Shown here: positions 1 through 8,904 of the stretch, piece by piece | Layout of the letters: the number at the start of each line of letters is the position of its first letter | How positions within the stretch are numbered: position 1 is the first letter of the stretch | NCBI RefSeq assembly: GCF_018494035.1 | Contig: NZ_JABBFO010000004.1 | Location: 1 to 64,000 of the forward strand | Source of the DNA: Rosenbergiella australiborealis | Lineage (GTDB): Bacteria; Pseudomonadota; Gammaproteobacteria; Enterobacterales; Enterobacteriaceae | Length of the DNA: 64,000 nucleotides | Direction of reading: 5' to 3' | Notes under the pieces: generated by a model | The model's database searches: none | What the model was told of the DNA's origin: nothing | What the model saw: only the letters and a program-made list of their open reading frames with translations | Position numbers and translations under genes: made by a program

Positions 1-76
1 GCGGGACTTGAACCCGCACAGCCTTACAGCCGAGGGATTTTAAATCCCTTGTGTCTACCGATTTCACCACCTGGGC
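1..76 (-). tRNA. leuZ: tRNA-Leu(UAA), cut by window edge
   Basis: The minus strand reads as a class II tRNA with a TAA anticodon in the loop TTTAAAA, flanked by a GGGA/TCCC stem. The variable arm and T-arm (GGTTCAAGTCC) follow. The 5' end is near base 76. The last acceptor-stem bases and CCA lie beyond the left edge, so the gene is incomplete here only because of the window. It follows tRNA-Cys directly, as leuZ follows cysT downstream of pgsA in E. coli. Confidence 0.95.
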
Positions 77-82
77 AGAATT

Positions 83-156
83 TGGAGGCGCGTCCCGGAG
101 TCGAACCGAGGTACACGGATTTGCAATCCGCTGCATAGCCACTCTGCCAACGCGCC
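83..156 (-). tRNA. cysT: tRNA-Cys(GCA)
   Basis: This is a 74-nt cloverleaf on the minus strand. The acceptor stem GGCGCGT pairs with ACGCGCC, the anticodon loop carries GCA, the T-loop is GGTTCGACTCC, and CCA is encoded at 83-85. It is separated from tRNA-Leu by only six bases, so the two are almost certainly processed from one transcript. The E. coli counterpart lies in the glyW-cysT-leuZ cluster after pgsA; no tRNA-Gly is visible here. Confidence 0.97.
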
Positions 157-351
157 ATTATTCTTTAACTTACTTAAAAACTTGAACTAACTCCTTATTT
201 TTCAAAGTGTTAATTCATATCCCTGTTCGGAATGGTGGCTATTATGGACTGTCTTCTTAGGGTTGGCAATAGCCATCACCATTTTTTTTGGCTTTTCAGT
301 ACCGACCGACTGAAAAAACATCACAATGACGCATTGCTAAACAAAATATGC
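157..351. other. spacer between pgsA and cysT; no gene recognised
   Basis: In E. coli this position holds glyW, but no tRNA-Gly acceptor, D-loop or T-loop signature is readable on either strand. An imperfect inverted repeat (about 232-282) is followed on the plus strand by eight T residues, so it looks like a plus-strand terminator with no obvious gene to end. The rest is AT-rich and probably carries the promoter for the two tRNAs. Confidence 0.6.
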
Positions 352-900
352 TTAAGAATTCATAAGATCGTTACGAGATGCTCTTAAATATTGGAACATT
401 GACCAAAACGTCAAGATAGCCGCCACATATAACGCCACAATACCGACGAGGGTAAAGGCTTCACTTGGCCGCCAAAGTAGCGCTAACAGTGCAAACATTT
501 GTGCGCTAGTCTTAAACTTTCCAATCCAAGAAACCGCTACACTACTGCGCTTACCGATCTCCGCCATCCATTCACGTAATGCAGAAATAATAATTTCGCG
601 GGCAATCATGGTGGCGGCAGGAAGGGTTATCCACCAGCTATGGAAATGTTCGGTTACCAAGACTAAAGCAATAGCAACCAAGACCTTATCGGCGACTGGG
701 TCTAAAAATGCCCCAAAGGCGGTCGTCTGTTTTAAACGACGCGCCAAGAAACCATCAAACCAATCCGTAACCGCTGCAATGACAAACAATAGCGCAGCAA
801 CGGTTGGGCTCCAGCTGAAAGGCAGATAAAAGGCGAGCACAAAAAACGGGATTAAAATAACTCTAAAAAAAGTTAAATATGTGGGTATAGTAAATTGCAT
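352..900 (-). CDS. pgsA: phosphatidylglycerophosphate synthase
   Basis: This inner-membrane enzyme condenses CDP-diacylglycerol with glycerol-3-phosphate, the committed step to phosphatidylglycerol and cardiolipin. The 182-residue product has the full CDP-alcohol phosphatidyltransferase motif at about residues 46-71: DWFDG, then AR, then G, then D-PVAD. Several hydrophobic segments are present. I chose the ATG ending at base 900 (protein start MQFTIP), which matches the E. coli protein, over one three codons upstream. It lies downstream of uvrC on the same strand with a gap of about 66 bases, as in E. coli, and is followed by tRNA genes. Confidence 0.96.
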   Translation of the reverse strand: MQFTIPTYLTFFRVILIPFFVLAFYLPFSWSPTVAALLFVIAAVTDWFDGFLARRLKQTTAFGAFLDPVADKVLVAIALVLVTEHFHSWWITLPAATMIAREIIISALREWMAEIGKRSSVAVSWIGKFKTSAQMFALLALLWRPSEAFTLVGIVALYVAAILTFWSMFQYLRASRNDLMNS

Positions 901-966
901 ATGCAACAAAGGCCTAGCAGTGAGAGCGTATCTCTATGTTCCTATATTGTTCACCCCGTTTCAATG

Positions 967-2799
967 CTAGTGTTTGAGTGAATAAAATATTTTTTCCGCC
1001 AGAGTCGGAGAAATTCCAGGAACACTCGCAATTTCCTCTATTGAGGCATTTTTAAGCGGTTGCAACCCCCCCATATATTTGAGTAATTGCTGACGCCGTT
1101 TTGGGCCAATCCCTTCTATATCTTCTAATGCGCTGGTAGATTTTACTTTTGCACGTTTTTTACGATGCCCTGCGATCGCATGATTGTGCGATTCATCACG
1201 AATATGTTGAATGAGGTGTAATGCTGGATCATCAGCAGGAAGCGACATCCCCTCCCCTACTGGCAGTTTAAATAAGGTTTCAAGCCCGGCTTTACGATCA
1301 CTGCCTTTTGCCACACCGAGCAATAGAGGTTTAGTTTTATCCCACGGTACATCAAGTTCCGCAAAAACTTCAATCGCTTGCGCCAATTGCCCCTTGCCCC
1401 CATCAATAATGATGAGGTCAGGAATTTTTTCTGGTTCAAGTGCTTTACCATAACGCCGACGCAGAACTTGGCGCATGGCCGCATAATCATCCCCTGGGGT
1501 GATGCCTTCTATATTGAATCGCCGATATTCTGCACGGACCGGGCCTTGTGAATCGAAAACGACACAAGATGCGATAGTTTGCTCACCCATTGTATGGCTA
1601 ATATCAAAGCACTCCATTCGTTGTAGCGTCGGTAACTGTAGATATTCCGTTAACGCTTTGAACCGCTGCGTTAAAGTAGAATATTGAGAACGTTTGGCCA
1701 CCAAGGCTGAGGTTGCATTGGTTCTCGCTAATTTTAAATAGCGCGCCCTATCGCCCCGAGGCTGAGTTTGGAGTTGGATTTTTCGCCCAGCTAATTCAGA
1801 GAGTGACTGACTTAGCACTTCTTTTTCTTCTAAAGGAAAATCAAGTAAAATTTGCCCAGGTAAGGTACGAGATTCGCTACCTTGTAAGTAGAATTGCCCC
1901 ACAAAAGTCTGTACCACTTCCGCCAGTTCCGTATTTGCAGGCACTTTAGGAAAATAGCTGCGACTGCCTAAGACTTTCCCCTGACGAATGAATAAAACAT
2001 GTACGCAAGCAAGCCCTGAGTCGTAAGCCACACTTATTGCATCGAGATCTTCACCCTGATTAGAAACAAACTGTTTTTCTGTCACTCGTCTAACGGCTTG
2101 AATTTGGTCTCTAAGTCTGCCAGCTTCTTCAAACCTAAGGTTTTGACTAGCCAGCTCCATTCTTGAGACGAGCTGGCGTAATACTTGGTCGTCTTTACCC
2201 GATAAAAATAGCCGCACGTAATCCGTTTGCAGCTGATATTCTTCCTCACTCACCAGCCCTTTTACACAGGGCCCTAGACATCTGCCAATTTGATATTGCA
2301 AGCAAGGACGTGTGCGATTGCGATAGACGCTATTCTCACATTGTCGAATCGGGAAGATTTTCTGTAATAAAATTAAGGTTTCTTTAACCGCGTAGCCATT
2401 AGGAAAAGGGCCGTAATAGTCGCCTTTAGCTTTCTTGGCTCCTCGGTGCAGGGTTAACCGAGGATGTTTATCATCACTTAAGAAAATGAAAGGATAGGAT
2501 TTATCGTCACGCAACAGCACGTTGTAGCGCGGCTGATAGAGCTTTATATAATTATGCTCAAGCAGTAAGGCTTCCGTTTCAGTATGCGTGACTGTGACAT
2601 CAATATGAGCGATATGAGCGACTAAGGCTTCCGTTTTACGGCTGCCAACCTGCAATCTAAAGTAGCTACTCAGACGTTTTTTCAGGTCTTTTGCTTTACC
2701 AACATAAATCACCTGCTGGGCAGAATCATACATCCGATATACACCAGGTTGATGAGTCACATGTTTTAGAAATTCTTTCGCATCAAATCGTTCAGTCAC
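967..2799 (-). CDS. uvrC: UvrABC excinuclease subunit C
   Basis: UvrC makes both incisions during nucleotide excision repair after UvrB has been loaded on the lesion. The 610-residue protein has an N-terminal GIY-YIG nuclease domain (GVYRMYD, then [12 protein letters not shown], residues about 18-45). A UVR UvrB-binding segment follows near residue 205-240, then the RNase H-like endonuclease (IIIDGGKGQ). Tandem helix-hairpin-helix repeats end the protein ([21 protein letters not shown]). The start is GTG, as in E. coli. In E. coli uvrY precedes it in the operon, but here only about 170 non-coding bases separate it from divergent yecF, so it must have its own promoter. Confidence 0.98.
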   Translation of the reverse strand: MTERFDAKEFLKHVTHQPGVYRMYDSAQQVIYVGKAKDLKKRLSSYFRLQVGSRKTEALVAHIAHIDVTVTHTETEALLLEHNYIKLYQPRYNVLLRDDKSYPFIFLSDDKHPRLTLHRGAKKAKGDYYGPFPNGYAVKETLILLQKIFPIRQCENSVYRNRTRPCLQYQIGRCLGPCVKGLVSEEEYQLQTDYVRLFLSGKDDQVLRQLVSRMELASQNLRFEEAGRLRDQIQAVRRVTEKQFVSNQGEDLDAISVAYDSGLACVHVLFIRQGKVLGSRSYFPKVPANTELAEVVQTFVGQFYLQGSESRTLPGQILLDFPLEEKEVLSQSLSELAGRKIQLQTQPRGDRARYLKLARTNATSALVAKRSQYSTLTQRFKALTEYLQLPTLQRMECFDISHTMGEQTIASCVVFDSQGPVRAEYRRFNIEGITPGDDYAAMRQVLRRRYGKALEPEKIPDLIIIDGGKGQLAQAIEVFAELDVPWDKTKPLLLGVAKGSDRKAGLETLFKLPVGEGMSLPADDPALHLIQHIRDESHNHAIAGHRKKRAKVKSTSALEDIEGIGPKRRQQLLKYMGGLQPLKNASIEEIASVPGISPTLAEKIFYSLKH

Positions 2800-2971
2800 A
2801 CCTTTGTCCTAGGTCTACAAGTTATCTTAAGTGTCTACCCGTATCTTGGCAGCGGCACAGTAAAGACTATTATGGCTTACCTAAGCGCTATCAGCTAGGT
2901 TAGGCGCTATATTGCAATAAAGTTATTGTGCTACACTCTGCGCAATTTATTAATCTATCGGAGAAAACATA

Positions 2972-3193
2972 ATGAGCCCAGTTATCACCTCTGCTCACGA
3001 TGTTGAAAGTTTAACCAAAGAAGTCACCTGTATGAAAATGTTGTTAGCCTGCATGCTAAAGTCGATGGGACAGGTCGATGCCGGCAAAGCAATTCTACGC
3101 ATGGAGCGACAATTGAGCTCATTGGAAGAAGGTGACGATAAAGCCCTTTTTTCTGCCACCCTGCAACAAATTAAAACCGCCTATCTTGCCTAG
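2972..3193 (+). CDS. yecF: DUF2594 family small protein YecF
   Basis: This is a 73-residue, mostly helical protein of unknown function. It matches E. coli YecF along its whole length as I recall it, in particular the MLKSMGQVDAGKA-type core and the KQIKxAY-like C-terminus. An AGGAG-type site (CGGAGAA) lies about six bases before the ATG. It is divergent from uvrC and ends in a strong terminator, so it is monocistronic. In E. coli it sits next to uvrY and sdiA, neither of which is present here. No biochemical role is known to me. Confidence 0.85.
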   Translation: MSPVITSAHDVESLTKEVTCMKMLLACMLKSMGQVDAGKAILRMERQLSSLEEGDDKALFSATLQQIKTAYLA

Positions 3194-3200
3194 TTGATGT

Positions 3201-3227
3201 AATACCTCCTGAAATAGGAGGTATTTT
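3201..3227 (+). terminator. rho-independent terminator of yecF
   Basis: A ten-base stem AATACCTCCT / AGGAGGTATT with a five-base loop is followed by TTCTC, eight bases after the yecF stop. Confidence 0.75.
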
Positions 3228-3252
3228 CTCAACACCTCTGTCGTTGTCGCAC

Positions 3253-3298
3253 TTGACGACATCAACCTATCTCTGCCTATTCTCAACACTAGGCAGAG
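3253..3298 (+). promoter_or_regulatory. possible cycA promoter overlapped by an inverted repeat
   Basis: TTGACG at 3253-3258 could be a -35 box, with CCTATT/TATTCT about 17-19 bases downstream as a poor -10. Bases 3271-3298 form a perfect nine-base inverted repeat (CTCTGCCTA / TAGGCAGAG, ten-base spacer) over the putative -10. It could be an operator or a leader hairpin. The following leader is rich in CAA-type sequence, which is the kind of target the sRNA GcvB uses in E. coli cycA. All of this is inference. Confidence 0.35.
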
Positions 3299-3369
3299 TG
3301 TGTTACAAACTATTTGTTCGATTTCAAAATAACAATAACTATTGGCTTTTATTATCACAGGAATTTTTC

Positions 3370-4764
3370 ATGACGAATCATACCGATCCCCAACACGTTG
3401 AAACGGATACGGGTTCACTGAAGCGTAGCTTACATAACAGACATATTCAGCTGATTGCCATTGGCGGTGCAATCGGGACTGGATTATTTATGGGCTCAGG
3501 AAAAACCATTAGCTTGGCTGGTCCCTCTATCATCTTCGTCTATATGCTCATCGGCTTTATGCTGTTTTTCGTTATGCGAGCAATGGGCGAACTATTACTC
3601 TCTAATTTGGCGTACAAATCGTTTAGCGATTTTGCCGCCGACTTACTTGGTCCTTGGGCTGGGTATTTTACCGGCTGGACATACTGGTTTTGTTGGGTAG
3701 TCACGGGCGTGGCTGATATTGTCGCCATTAGTGCCTATTTCCAGTTTTGGTTCCCCGATTTTTCCGTTTGGCTCAGTGCAATTGTTTGTGTCGCCACTTT
3801 TTTACTTCTCAATATCGCTACAGTGAAATTATTTGGCGAGATGGAATTTTGGTTCGCGATCATTAAAATCATCGCCATTGTCAGTCTTATTGTGGTGGGT
3901 GTGGTATTAGTCGCTTCACATTATGCGCTACCGAATGGAAGTTATGCTTCACTGAGCAACATCTGGTCTCATGGCGGCATGTTCCCGAAAGGTATTTCAG
4001 GTTTCTTTGCGGGATTCCAGATTGCAGTGTTCGCTTTTGTCGGTATAGAGCTAGTTGGAACAGCAGCGGCTGAGACGCATAATCCACAAAAAGTCTTACC
4101 TAAAGCCATCAATTCAATTCCTCTACGTATTATCATCTTTTATGTGTTAGCCCTGTGCGTCATTATGGCGGTAACACCTTGGAATCAAATTGACCCGGCA
4201 CGTAGCCCATTTGTTGCGATGTTTGTATTAATTGGTTTACCGGCTGCCGCGGGTATCGTTAATTTTGTCGTATTAACTTCTGCCGCATCCTCCGCAAACA
4301 GTGGTATTTTCTCCACCAGCCGTATGCTGTTTGGGCTGTCTGAGCAAGGGGTGGCGTCACCATTATTTAGTCAGCTTTCTAAACGGTCAGTACCCGTCAA
4401 TGGGCTGCTCTTCTCATGCTTATGTCTGTTTTTGGGCGTAGCATTAATCTATCTGATCCCAAATGTGATGACGGTATTCACCCTAGTTACAACGGTATCA
4501 GCCATACTATTTATGTTTGTTTGGTCAATTATTCTCTGCGCTTATCTTGCTTATCGTCGCAAGTTCCCAGAAAAACACCAAGCCTCCACGTTCAAAATGC
4601 CCGGTGGCAAAATGATGTGCTGGGTTGTATTAGCCTTTTTTGCTTTCATCATTGTGCTATTGACCTTACAACCGGACACACGCCAAGCATTAAGCGTAAC
4701 ACCGATATGGTTCATCATTTTGGCCATCGGCTGGTTTTTTAAGCGTAAATCAGTGAAATCGTAA
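3370..4764 (+). CDS. cycA: D-serine/D-alanine/glycine:H+ symporter
   Basis: This inner-membrane permease of the amino acid-polyamine-organocation family imports glycine, D-alanine and D-serine, as well as D-cycloserine. The 464-residue protein has about twelve hydrophobic segments and the family signature IGGAIGTGLFMGSG near residue 31, followed by a near-identical match to E. coli CycA (SLAGPSIIFVYM, GPWAGYFTGWTYWF, SSANSG). I chose the ATG at 3370, where homology begins, although the frame is open about 42 codons upstream. It is flanked by its own terminator. In E. coli cycA lies far from yecF and yccA, so it marks a synteny join. Confidence 0.95.
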   Translation: MTNHTDPQHVETDTGSLKRSLHNRHIQLIAIGGAIGTGLFMGSGKTISLAGPSIIFVYMLIGFMLFFVMRAMGELLLSNLAYKSFSDFAADLLGPWAGYFTGWTYWFCWVVTGVADIVAISAYFQFWFPDFSVWLSAIVCVATFLLLNIATVKLFGEMEFWFAIIKIIAIVSLIVVGVVLVASHYALPNGSYASLSNIWSHGGMFPKGISGFFAGFQIAVFAFVGIELVGTAAAETHNPQKVLPKAINSIPLRIIIFYVLALCVIMAVTPWNQIDPARSPFVAMFVLIGLPAAAGIVNFVVLTSAASSANSGIFSTSRMLFGLSEQGVASPLFSQLSKRSVPVNGLLFSCLCLFLGVALIYLIPNVMTVFTLVTTVSAILFMFVWSIILCAYLAYRRKFPEKHQASTFKMPGGKMMCWVVLAFFAFIIVLLTLQPDTRQALSVTPIWFIILAIGWFFKRKSVKS

Positions 4765-4783
4765 GTGTAACATCAGTTATTGT

Positions 4784-4806
4784 ACGGGCCTTCTGGCCCG
4801 TTTTTA
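4784..4806 (+). terminator. rho-independent terminator of cycA
   Basis: The stem ACGGGCC / GGCCCGT with a TTCT loop is followed by TTTTATA, twenty bases after the cycA stop. It lies between convergent cycA and the EamA transporter gene. Confidence 0.9.
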
Positions 4807-4817
4807 TATACCGCTGA

Positions 4818-5702
4818 TTATTGACGGCTACGGCGTTTAATTTTCAATTCACTGACTAATACCCCCGCAACAATCAGTGCACCACCCAGTAGCGCTAAGC
4901 TCGGTAATACTTCTCCTGCTAAACGCCCGGCAATTCCAGCCCAGACCGGTTCACCTGCATAGATAACCGTTGCGCGAGTTGGTGATACGCTCTGTTGCGC
5001 CCAATTCATGGTCAGCTGGATCATTGCACTCATTAATCCTAATCCCGCCGCACTCACAATAACCATAGGAGAAAGATAACTTACGGTTTCTCCCGCAGGC
5101 ACCATAAATAAAAAAGAAAATAGCGATGCCGCAGCTAGTTGGATAATAGTGACGCGTCTGATATCAACCTTCTCGGCATAGCCACTGATAAGAATAATTT
5201 CTCCTGCAATGGCTAATGTACTGATCAACGTTACTATTTCACCGATACCTAATCCTTGATGCGTGTTTTGCGTATTGCCTGATAGTAATAACAACCCGAT
5301 AAACGCCAGAATAATTCCACACCAAGACATAAGACGTGGGGGACGTTTTAGAAATAGCCATTGCAATAAAGGGACTAAAGGCACGTACATCGCCGTCATA
5401 AATGCTGATTGACTACTTGAGATAGTCTGCATTCCCCAGGTTTGAAAGCTATAACCAATGGCAATACAAAAACCAATACAAGTCCCTGCCAACAGATCTT
5501 TGCTCGTCATGCCTGATAGGCTTCGCCAAAACACCAGCGACAAAATTAATGCACCGACCGCAAAACGAATACCGACAAAAAAGAATGGACTGGCACTTTG
5601 CATTGCATGATGAACAATTAAGAATGTGGCGCCCCACAGCATAGTAATAAAAATGAGTGTGGCTTCTTGCCGAGATATCTTCAATGCAACCGGGGATTTC
5701 AC
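4818..5702 (-). CDS. EamA (DMT superfamily) transporter
   Basis: This is a predicted ten-helix inner-membrane transporter of 294 residues with two EamA repeats, of the type that exports metabolites or amino acids. The substrate cannot be read from sequence. The frame is open up to the tRNA-Ser gene, but the real start is probably the GTG at 5700-5702 (VKSPVALKIS). It has AAGGAGAG five bases upstream, and family homology (MLWGATFL, then RFAVGALI) begins just after it. It converges with cycA at a shared terminator region. It has no obvious partner gene. Confidence 0.82.
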   Translation of the reverse strand: MKSPVALKISRQEATLIFITMLWGATFLIVHHAMQSASPFFFVGIRFAVGALILSLVFWRSLSGMTSKDLLAGTCIGFCIAIGYSFQTWGMQTISSSQSAFMTAMYVPLVPLLQWLFLKRPPRLMSWCGIILAFIGLLLLSGNTQNTHQGLGIGEIVTLISTLAIAGEIILISGYAEKVDIRRVTIIQLAAASLFSFLFMVPAGETVSYLSPMVIVSAAGLGLMSAMIQLTMNWAQQSVSPTRATVIYAGEPVWAGIAGRLAGEVLPSLALLGGALIVAGVLVSELKIKRRSRQ

Positions 5703-5832
5703 TGGCTCTCCTTTATCATAATGAGAAAACGAGCATTCTAGTCTGTTTAATAGATAGGATGCTATGACATTGAGCACGTCCCAGAAGTCACTGAGGAAAA
5801 ACAGATAGGCGAGGAAGTTAAAAGAAGAAAAG

Positions 5833-5858
5833 CAAAAAACCAGCCCTAAGGCTGGTTT
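5833..5858 (-). terminator. terminator of tRNA-Ser
   Basis: On the minus strand AAACCAGCC-TTAG-GGCTGGTTT is followed by TTTTGCTTTT. It lies 11 bases beyond the tRNA 3' end, so it should end the serT transcript before the EamA gene. Confidence 0.85.
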
Positions 5859-5868
5859 CTCTAAATAG

Positions 5869-5956
5869 TGGCGGAGGAGGAGAGATTCGAACTCTCGGAT
5901 GGTTGCCCATCGGCGGTTTTCAAGACCGCTGCCTTCAGCCGCTCGGCCACCCCTCC
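5869..5956 (-). tRNA. serT: tRNA-Ser(UGA)
   Basis: This is an 88-nt class II tRNA on the minus strand. The acceptor stem is GGAGGGG with CTCCTCC plus G73, the anticodon loop is CTTGAAA (anticodon TGA), the variable arm is long, the T-loop is GTTCGAATC and CCA is encoded. Its neighbour yccA is the same as in E. coli, where serT lies beside yccA. Confidence 0.97.
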
Positions 5957-6170
5957 GCAATGAGGCGCACTATAAACACTCCTAAAAACATTGTAAATAG
6001 CGAAATGCACTGTTCGCTTGAAAAACAAGCAAAAAGAGAGTTTATGATCAGAAAACAGTCAGAAAAGCCCAATTACCCTCCCCTGAACGAGGTAAAGATG
6101 GGTAAACCCCCTTCTCTCCTCAATCAGTTACGATTAATTTGTTACAACCACAATAAAAAAAGGATCAATC

Positions 6171-6830
6171 ATGGAAAAAATTATTAGTTCGGAGCGACAC
6201 AGTCATTCTTTAGCGCAACACAATGTGCTACGTAACACCTATTTTTTATTAGCGTTAACGCTAACTTTTTCGGCCCTAACAGCCTGCGCCAGTACGCTTC
6301 TTCACCTGCCAGCGCCGGGCTTTATTCTTACCCTCGTCGGTTTTTATGGCTTAATGTATTTAACGCATCGTTTAGCTGACCGTCCTGTTGGCATTCTTGC
6401 CGCTTTTGCCTTTACCGGCTTTCTTGGCTATTGTCTGGGTCCGATTTTAAGTCGTTATCTCAGTGTCGGGATGGGCGAAACTATCGCGTTTGCGTTAGCC
6501 GGTACAGCTGTCGTTTTTTTCTGCTGTTCAGCTTATGTGTTGACCACGCGCCGGGATATGTCTTTCCTCAATGGTATTCTTATCACTGGCTTTGTCGTCT
6601 TGTTAGTCGCAGTGATTGCAAATATTTTTCTTAAACTTCCTGCCTTACAGATGACAATTAGCGTGCTATTTATTCTTTTCTCTTCCGCCGCTATTTTATG
6701 GGAGACAAGTAATATTGTGCAGGGTGGGGAAACTAACTACATTCGTGCAACAGTAAGCCTTTACGTCTCGCTTTATAACATCTTTGTCAGCTTATTGAGC
6801 CTATTAGGGTTGGCCTCACGTAACGATTAA
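6171..6830 (+). CDS. yccA: Bax inhibitor-1 family membrane protein, FtsH modulator
   Basis: The 219-residue inner-membrane protein has seven hydrophobic segments and the same length as E. coli YccA. E. coli YccA is an FtsH substrate and inhibitor that protects SecY when translocons are jammed. The cytoplasmic N-terminus (about 25 residues, with the block MEKIISSERHSHS) is the part FtsH uses for degradation in E. coli. AAAAGGATCA before the ATG is a good ribosome site. It is monocistronic, with a terminator after it and tRNA-Ser divergent upstream. Confidence 0.93.
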   Translation: MEKIISSERHSHSLAQHNVLRNTYFLLALTLTFSALTACASTLLHLPAPGFILTLVGFYGLMYLTHRLADRPVGILAAFAFTGFLGYCLGPILSRYLSVGMGETIAFALAGTAVVFFCCSAYVLTTRRDMSFLNGILITGFVVLLVAVIANIFLKLPALQMTISVLFILFSSAAILWETSNIVQGGETNYIRATVSLYVSLYNIFVSLLSLLGLASRND

Positions 6831-6852
6831 CCTCACTATTACGACGAAGAAT

Positions 6853-6882
6853 ATAGCCTTTAGCAATAAAGGCTATTTTTTT
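6853..6882 (+). terminator. rho-independent terminator of yccA
   Basis: The nine-base stem ATAGCCTTT / AAAGGCTAT is followed by seven T residues, just before the tusE leader. Confidence 0.92.
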
Positions 6883-6932
6883 GGGTGGAAACCTTGATAC
6901 CATTCCAAAGATTGATTTTTAGGATTATAGCG

Positions 6933-7259
6933 ATGATTTTCGACAACAAAGAAATAGAGACCGATAGCGACGGTTATTTGATGCAAAGTGGGGATTGGAA
7001 CGAAGCCTTAGCTAAGTGTATCGCCCAACAGGAGCAAATAACGCTGACTCCCGAGCATTGGGAGGTTGTCCATTTTGTCAGAGATTTCTATGCAGAATTT
7101 AATACTTCACCGGCAATCAGAATGTTAGTGAAAGCAATGGCGAAAAAATTCGGAGAAGAAAAAGGAAATAGCCGCTATTTGTTTCGCCTTTTTCCTGAAG
7201 GCCCGGCTAAACAAGCGACCAAAATTGCTGGATTACCCAAACCGGCTAAATGCCTCTAA
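6933..7259 (+). CDS. tusE: sulfurtransferase TusE (DsrC family)
   Basis: TusE takes persulfide sulfur from TusBCD and passes it to MnmA for 2-thiouridine formation at tRNA wobble positions. The 108-residue protein ends in the DsrC-type C-terminus with the conserved penultimate cysteine (KPAKCL). It contains the conserved block [13 protein letters not shown] and then [19 protein letters not shown] chose the ATG at 6933 ([11 protein letters not shown]), where homology to E. coli starts, not the GTG at 6885. In E. coli yccX lies between it and rlmI, but here the gap is only 75 bases and yccX is missing. Confidence 0.95.
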   Translation: MIFDNKEIETDSDGYLMQSGDWNEALAKCIAQQEQITLTPEHWEVVHFVRDFYAEFNTSPAIRMLVKAMAKKFGEEKGNSRYLFRLFPEGPAKQATKIAGLPKPAKCL

Positions 7260-7334
7260 ATCGATCTGTTAAAAGCACTGTAATACTGCGCGTAATAACG
7301 GCGCAAATACCTCACCTCTAACTTGTAGAATATT

Positions 7335-8525
7335 ATGACTGCACGATTAATCCTTGCAAAAGGACGCGAAAAATCACTTCTCCGTAAACACCCTTGGATT
7401 TTCTCTGGGGCAATAGCAAAAATGGAAGGCAAGGCAACATCCGGTGAAACGGTTGATGTCTGTGACTTCGCTGGCCGATGGTTGGCTAAAGCGGCGTTTT
7501 CGCCCTCCTCACAAATTCGTGCGCGAGTGTGGAGTTTCGATCAAAATGAAAATATCGATATTGCCTTTTTTGTCAGTAAGATTAAACAGGCACTGAAACT
7601 ACGTACTTGGTTAGCCAAAAAAGATAACCTGGACAGCTATCGGCTCATTGCAGGTGAATCTGATGGTTTACCGGGAATTACTATCGATAAGTTTGGTGAT
7701 TTTCTGGTTTTACAACTCCTTTCAGCCGGTGCCGAATATCAGCGCCCAGCAGTGACTACCGCATTACAGCAATGTTTCCCGTCGTGCCATCTTTATGAAC
7801 GGTCTGATGTCGCGGTGAGAAAAAAAGAGGGCTTAGAGCCAGTACAAGGTGTTATCTCCGGCGAGACTCCTCCCGCGCTACTGCCCATCACCGAACATGG
7901 AATGAAACTACTGGTCGATATTCAACATGGACATAAAACCGGATATTATCTTGACCAACGGGACAGTCGTTTTGGATTACGTCGCTATACTGCCAATGCA
8001 GAGGTTTTGAACTGCTTTTCGTATACAGGCGGATTTGCTGTCTCTGCTTTGATCGGTGGATGTAAAAAAGTTACCAGCGTCGATACCTCCCAAGAAGCGT
8101 TAGATATTGCCCGCCAAAATATCACATTGAACCAGTTGGATTTGTCCAAAGCTGAATTTCTTCGTGACGATGTCTTCAAATTGTTACGCCGCTACCGTGA
8201 CGAAGGTACGCAATTCGATGTTATTGTGATGGACCCGCCTAAATTTGTTGAAAATAAAAATCAATTAATGGGAGCCTGTCGCGGTTACAAAGATATCAAC
8301 ATGCTTGCTATGCAGCTGTTGCGTCCAGGTGGCTTCTTACTGACGTTTTCGTGTTCAGGCCTGATGACTACCGATCTTTTCCAAAAAATTGTCGCGGATG
8401 CCGCTGTCGATGCAGGTAAAACGGCGCAGTTTATTGAACAGTTCCGCCAAGCCGCCGATCACCCCGTGAGCAGTGCTTATCCTGAAGGCTTATATTTAAA
8501 AGGCTTTGTCTGCCAAGTTTATTGA
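7335..8525 (+). CDS. rlmI: 23S rRNA m5C1962 methyltransferase
   Basis: RlmI methylates C1962 of 23S rRNA using S-adenosylmethionine. The 396-residue protein has the usual family length. An N-terminal PUA domain starts with [24 protein letters not shown] linker and a Rossmann methyltransferase follow, with a SAM loop ([16 protein letters not shown], about residue 222) and the motif IVMDPPKF (about residue 298). The catalytic cysteine region is FSCSGLM. It lies between tusE and hspQ on the same strand. In E. coli the genes around it are arranged alike except for the missing yccX. Confidence 0.96.
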   Translation: MTARLILAKGREKSLLRKHPWIFSGAIAKMEGKATSGETVDVCDFAGRWLAKAAFSPSSQIRARVWSFDQNENIDIAFFVSKIKQALKLRTWLAKKDNLDSYRLIAGESDGLPGITIDKFGDFLVLQLLSAGAEYQRPAVTTALQQCFPSCHLYERSDVAVRKKEGLEPVQGVISGETPPALLPITEHGMKLLVDIQHGHKTGYYLDQRDSRFGLRRYTANAEVLNCFSYTGGFAVSALIGGCKKVTSVDTSQEALDIARQNITLNQLDLSKAEFLRDDVFKLLRRYRDEGTQFDVIVMDPPKFVENKNQLMGACRGYKDINMLAMQLLRPGGFLLTFSCSGLMTTDLFQKIVADAAVDAGKTAQFIEQFRQAADHPVSSAYPEGLYLKGFVCQVY

Positions 8526-8586
8526 CTTGAAAAAAATCATCGATGGCCCCATATCTGAAACCAAGACACTGTTGGAGACAGAAAAT

Positions 8587-8904
8587 ATGATCAGCTGCAA
8601 ATTTGGAATTGGTCAACAAGTCCGTCATCAGTTGACGGGCGCTTTAGGGGTCATTGTTGATATTGATCCCGCCTATGCGTTACAAATGCCTACACCACAA
8701 AGTCTAATTATCCATGAAGGCTTATTAGTACTGCCTTGGTACTATGTGGTTATGGAAGACGAAGGCGGTGAGACAGTACAGACTTACGTGGCTGAGTCCC
8801 AACTTACAGGAGAGGTTCTTAGCGAACATCTCGATAGCCCAGAACTTGATGATATTGCAGAGCGGGTACGCTCTAAAATTACCTCTCCCCTGCTTCGGCA
8901 CTAA
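8587..8904 (+). CDS. hspQ: heat shock protein HspQ, Lon specificity factor
   Basis: HspQ binds hemimethylated DNA in vitro and acts as an enhancer of Lon proteolysis, based on work in E. coli and Yersinia. The 105-residue product (YccV-like domain) begins MISCKFGIGQQVRH and keeps PWYYVVMED and a C-terminal SPLLRH. I chose the ATG at 8587 because homology starts there; an upstream in-frame ATG overlaps rlmI. No sigma-32 promoter was convincingly seen. It converges with helD, whose stop codon falls in the hspQ terminator hairpin. Confidence 0.93.
   Translation: MISCKFGIGQQVRHQLTGALGVIVDIDPAYALQMPTPQSLIIHEGLLVLPWYYVVMEDEGGETVQTYVAESQLTGEVLSEHLDSPELDDIAERVRSKITSPLLRH

Noticed and set aside
202-282. 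26-codon frame on the minus strand between pgsA and cysT
   Set aside because: No ribosome site, overlaps the inverted repeat, and no recognisable similarity.
5703-5960. 86-codon N-terminal extension of the EamA transporter
   Set aside because: It would be read through tRNA-Ser and its terminator; the GTG at 5700-5702 has a proper ribosome site and homology begins there.
6043-6187. 47-codon frame running into the yccA start
   Set aside because: Unlike any protein I know, compositionally poor, overlaps the yccA leader and start.
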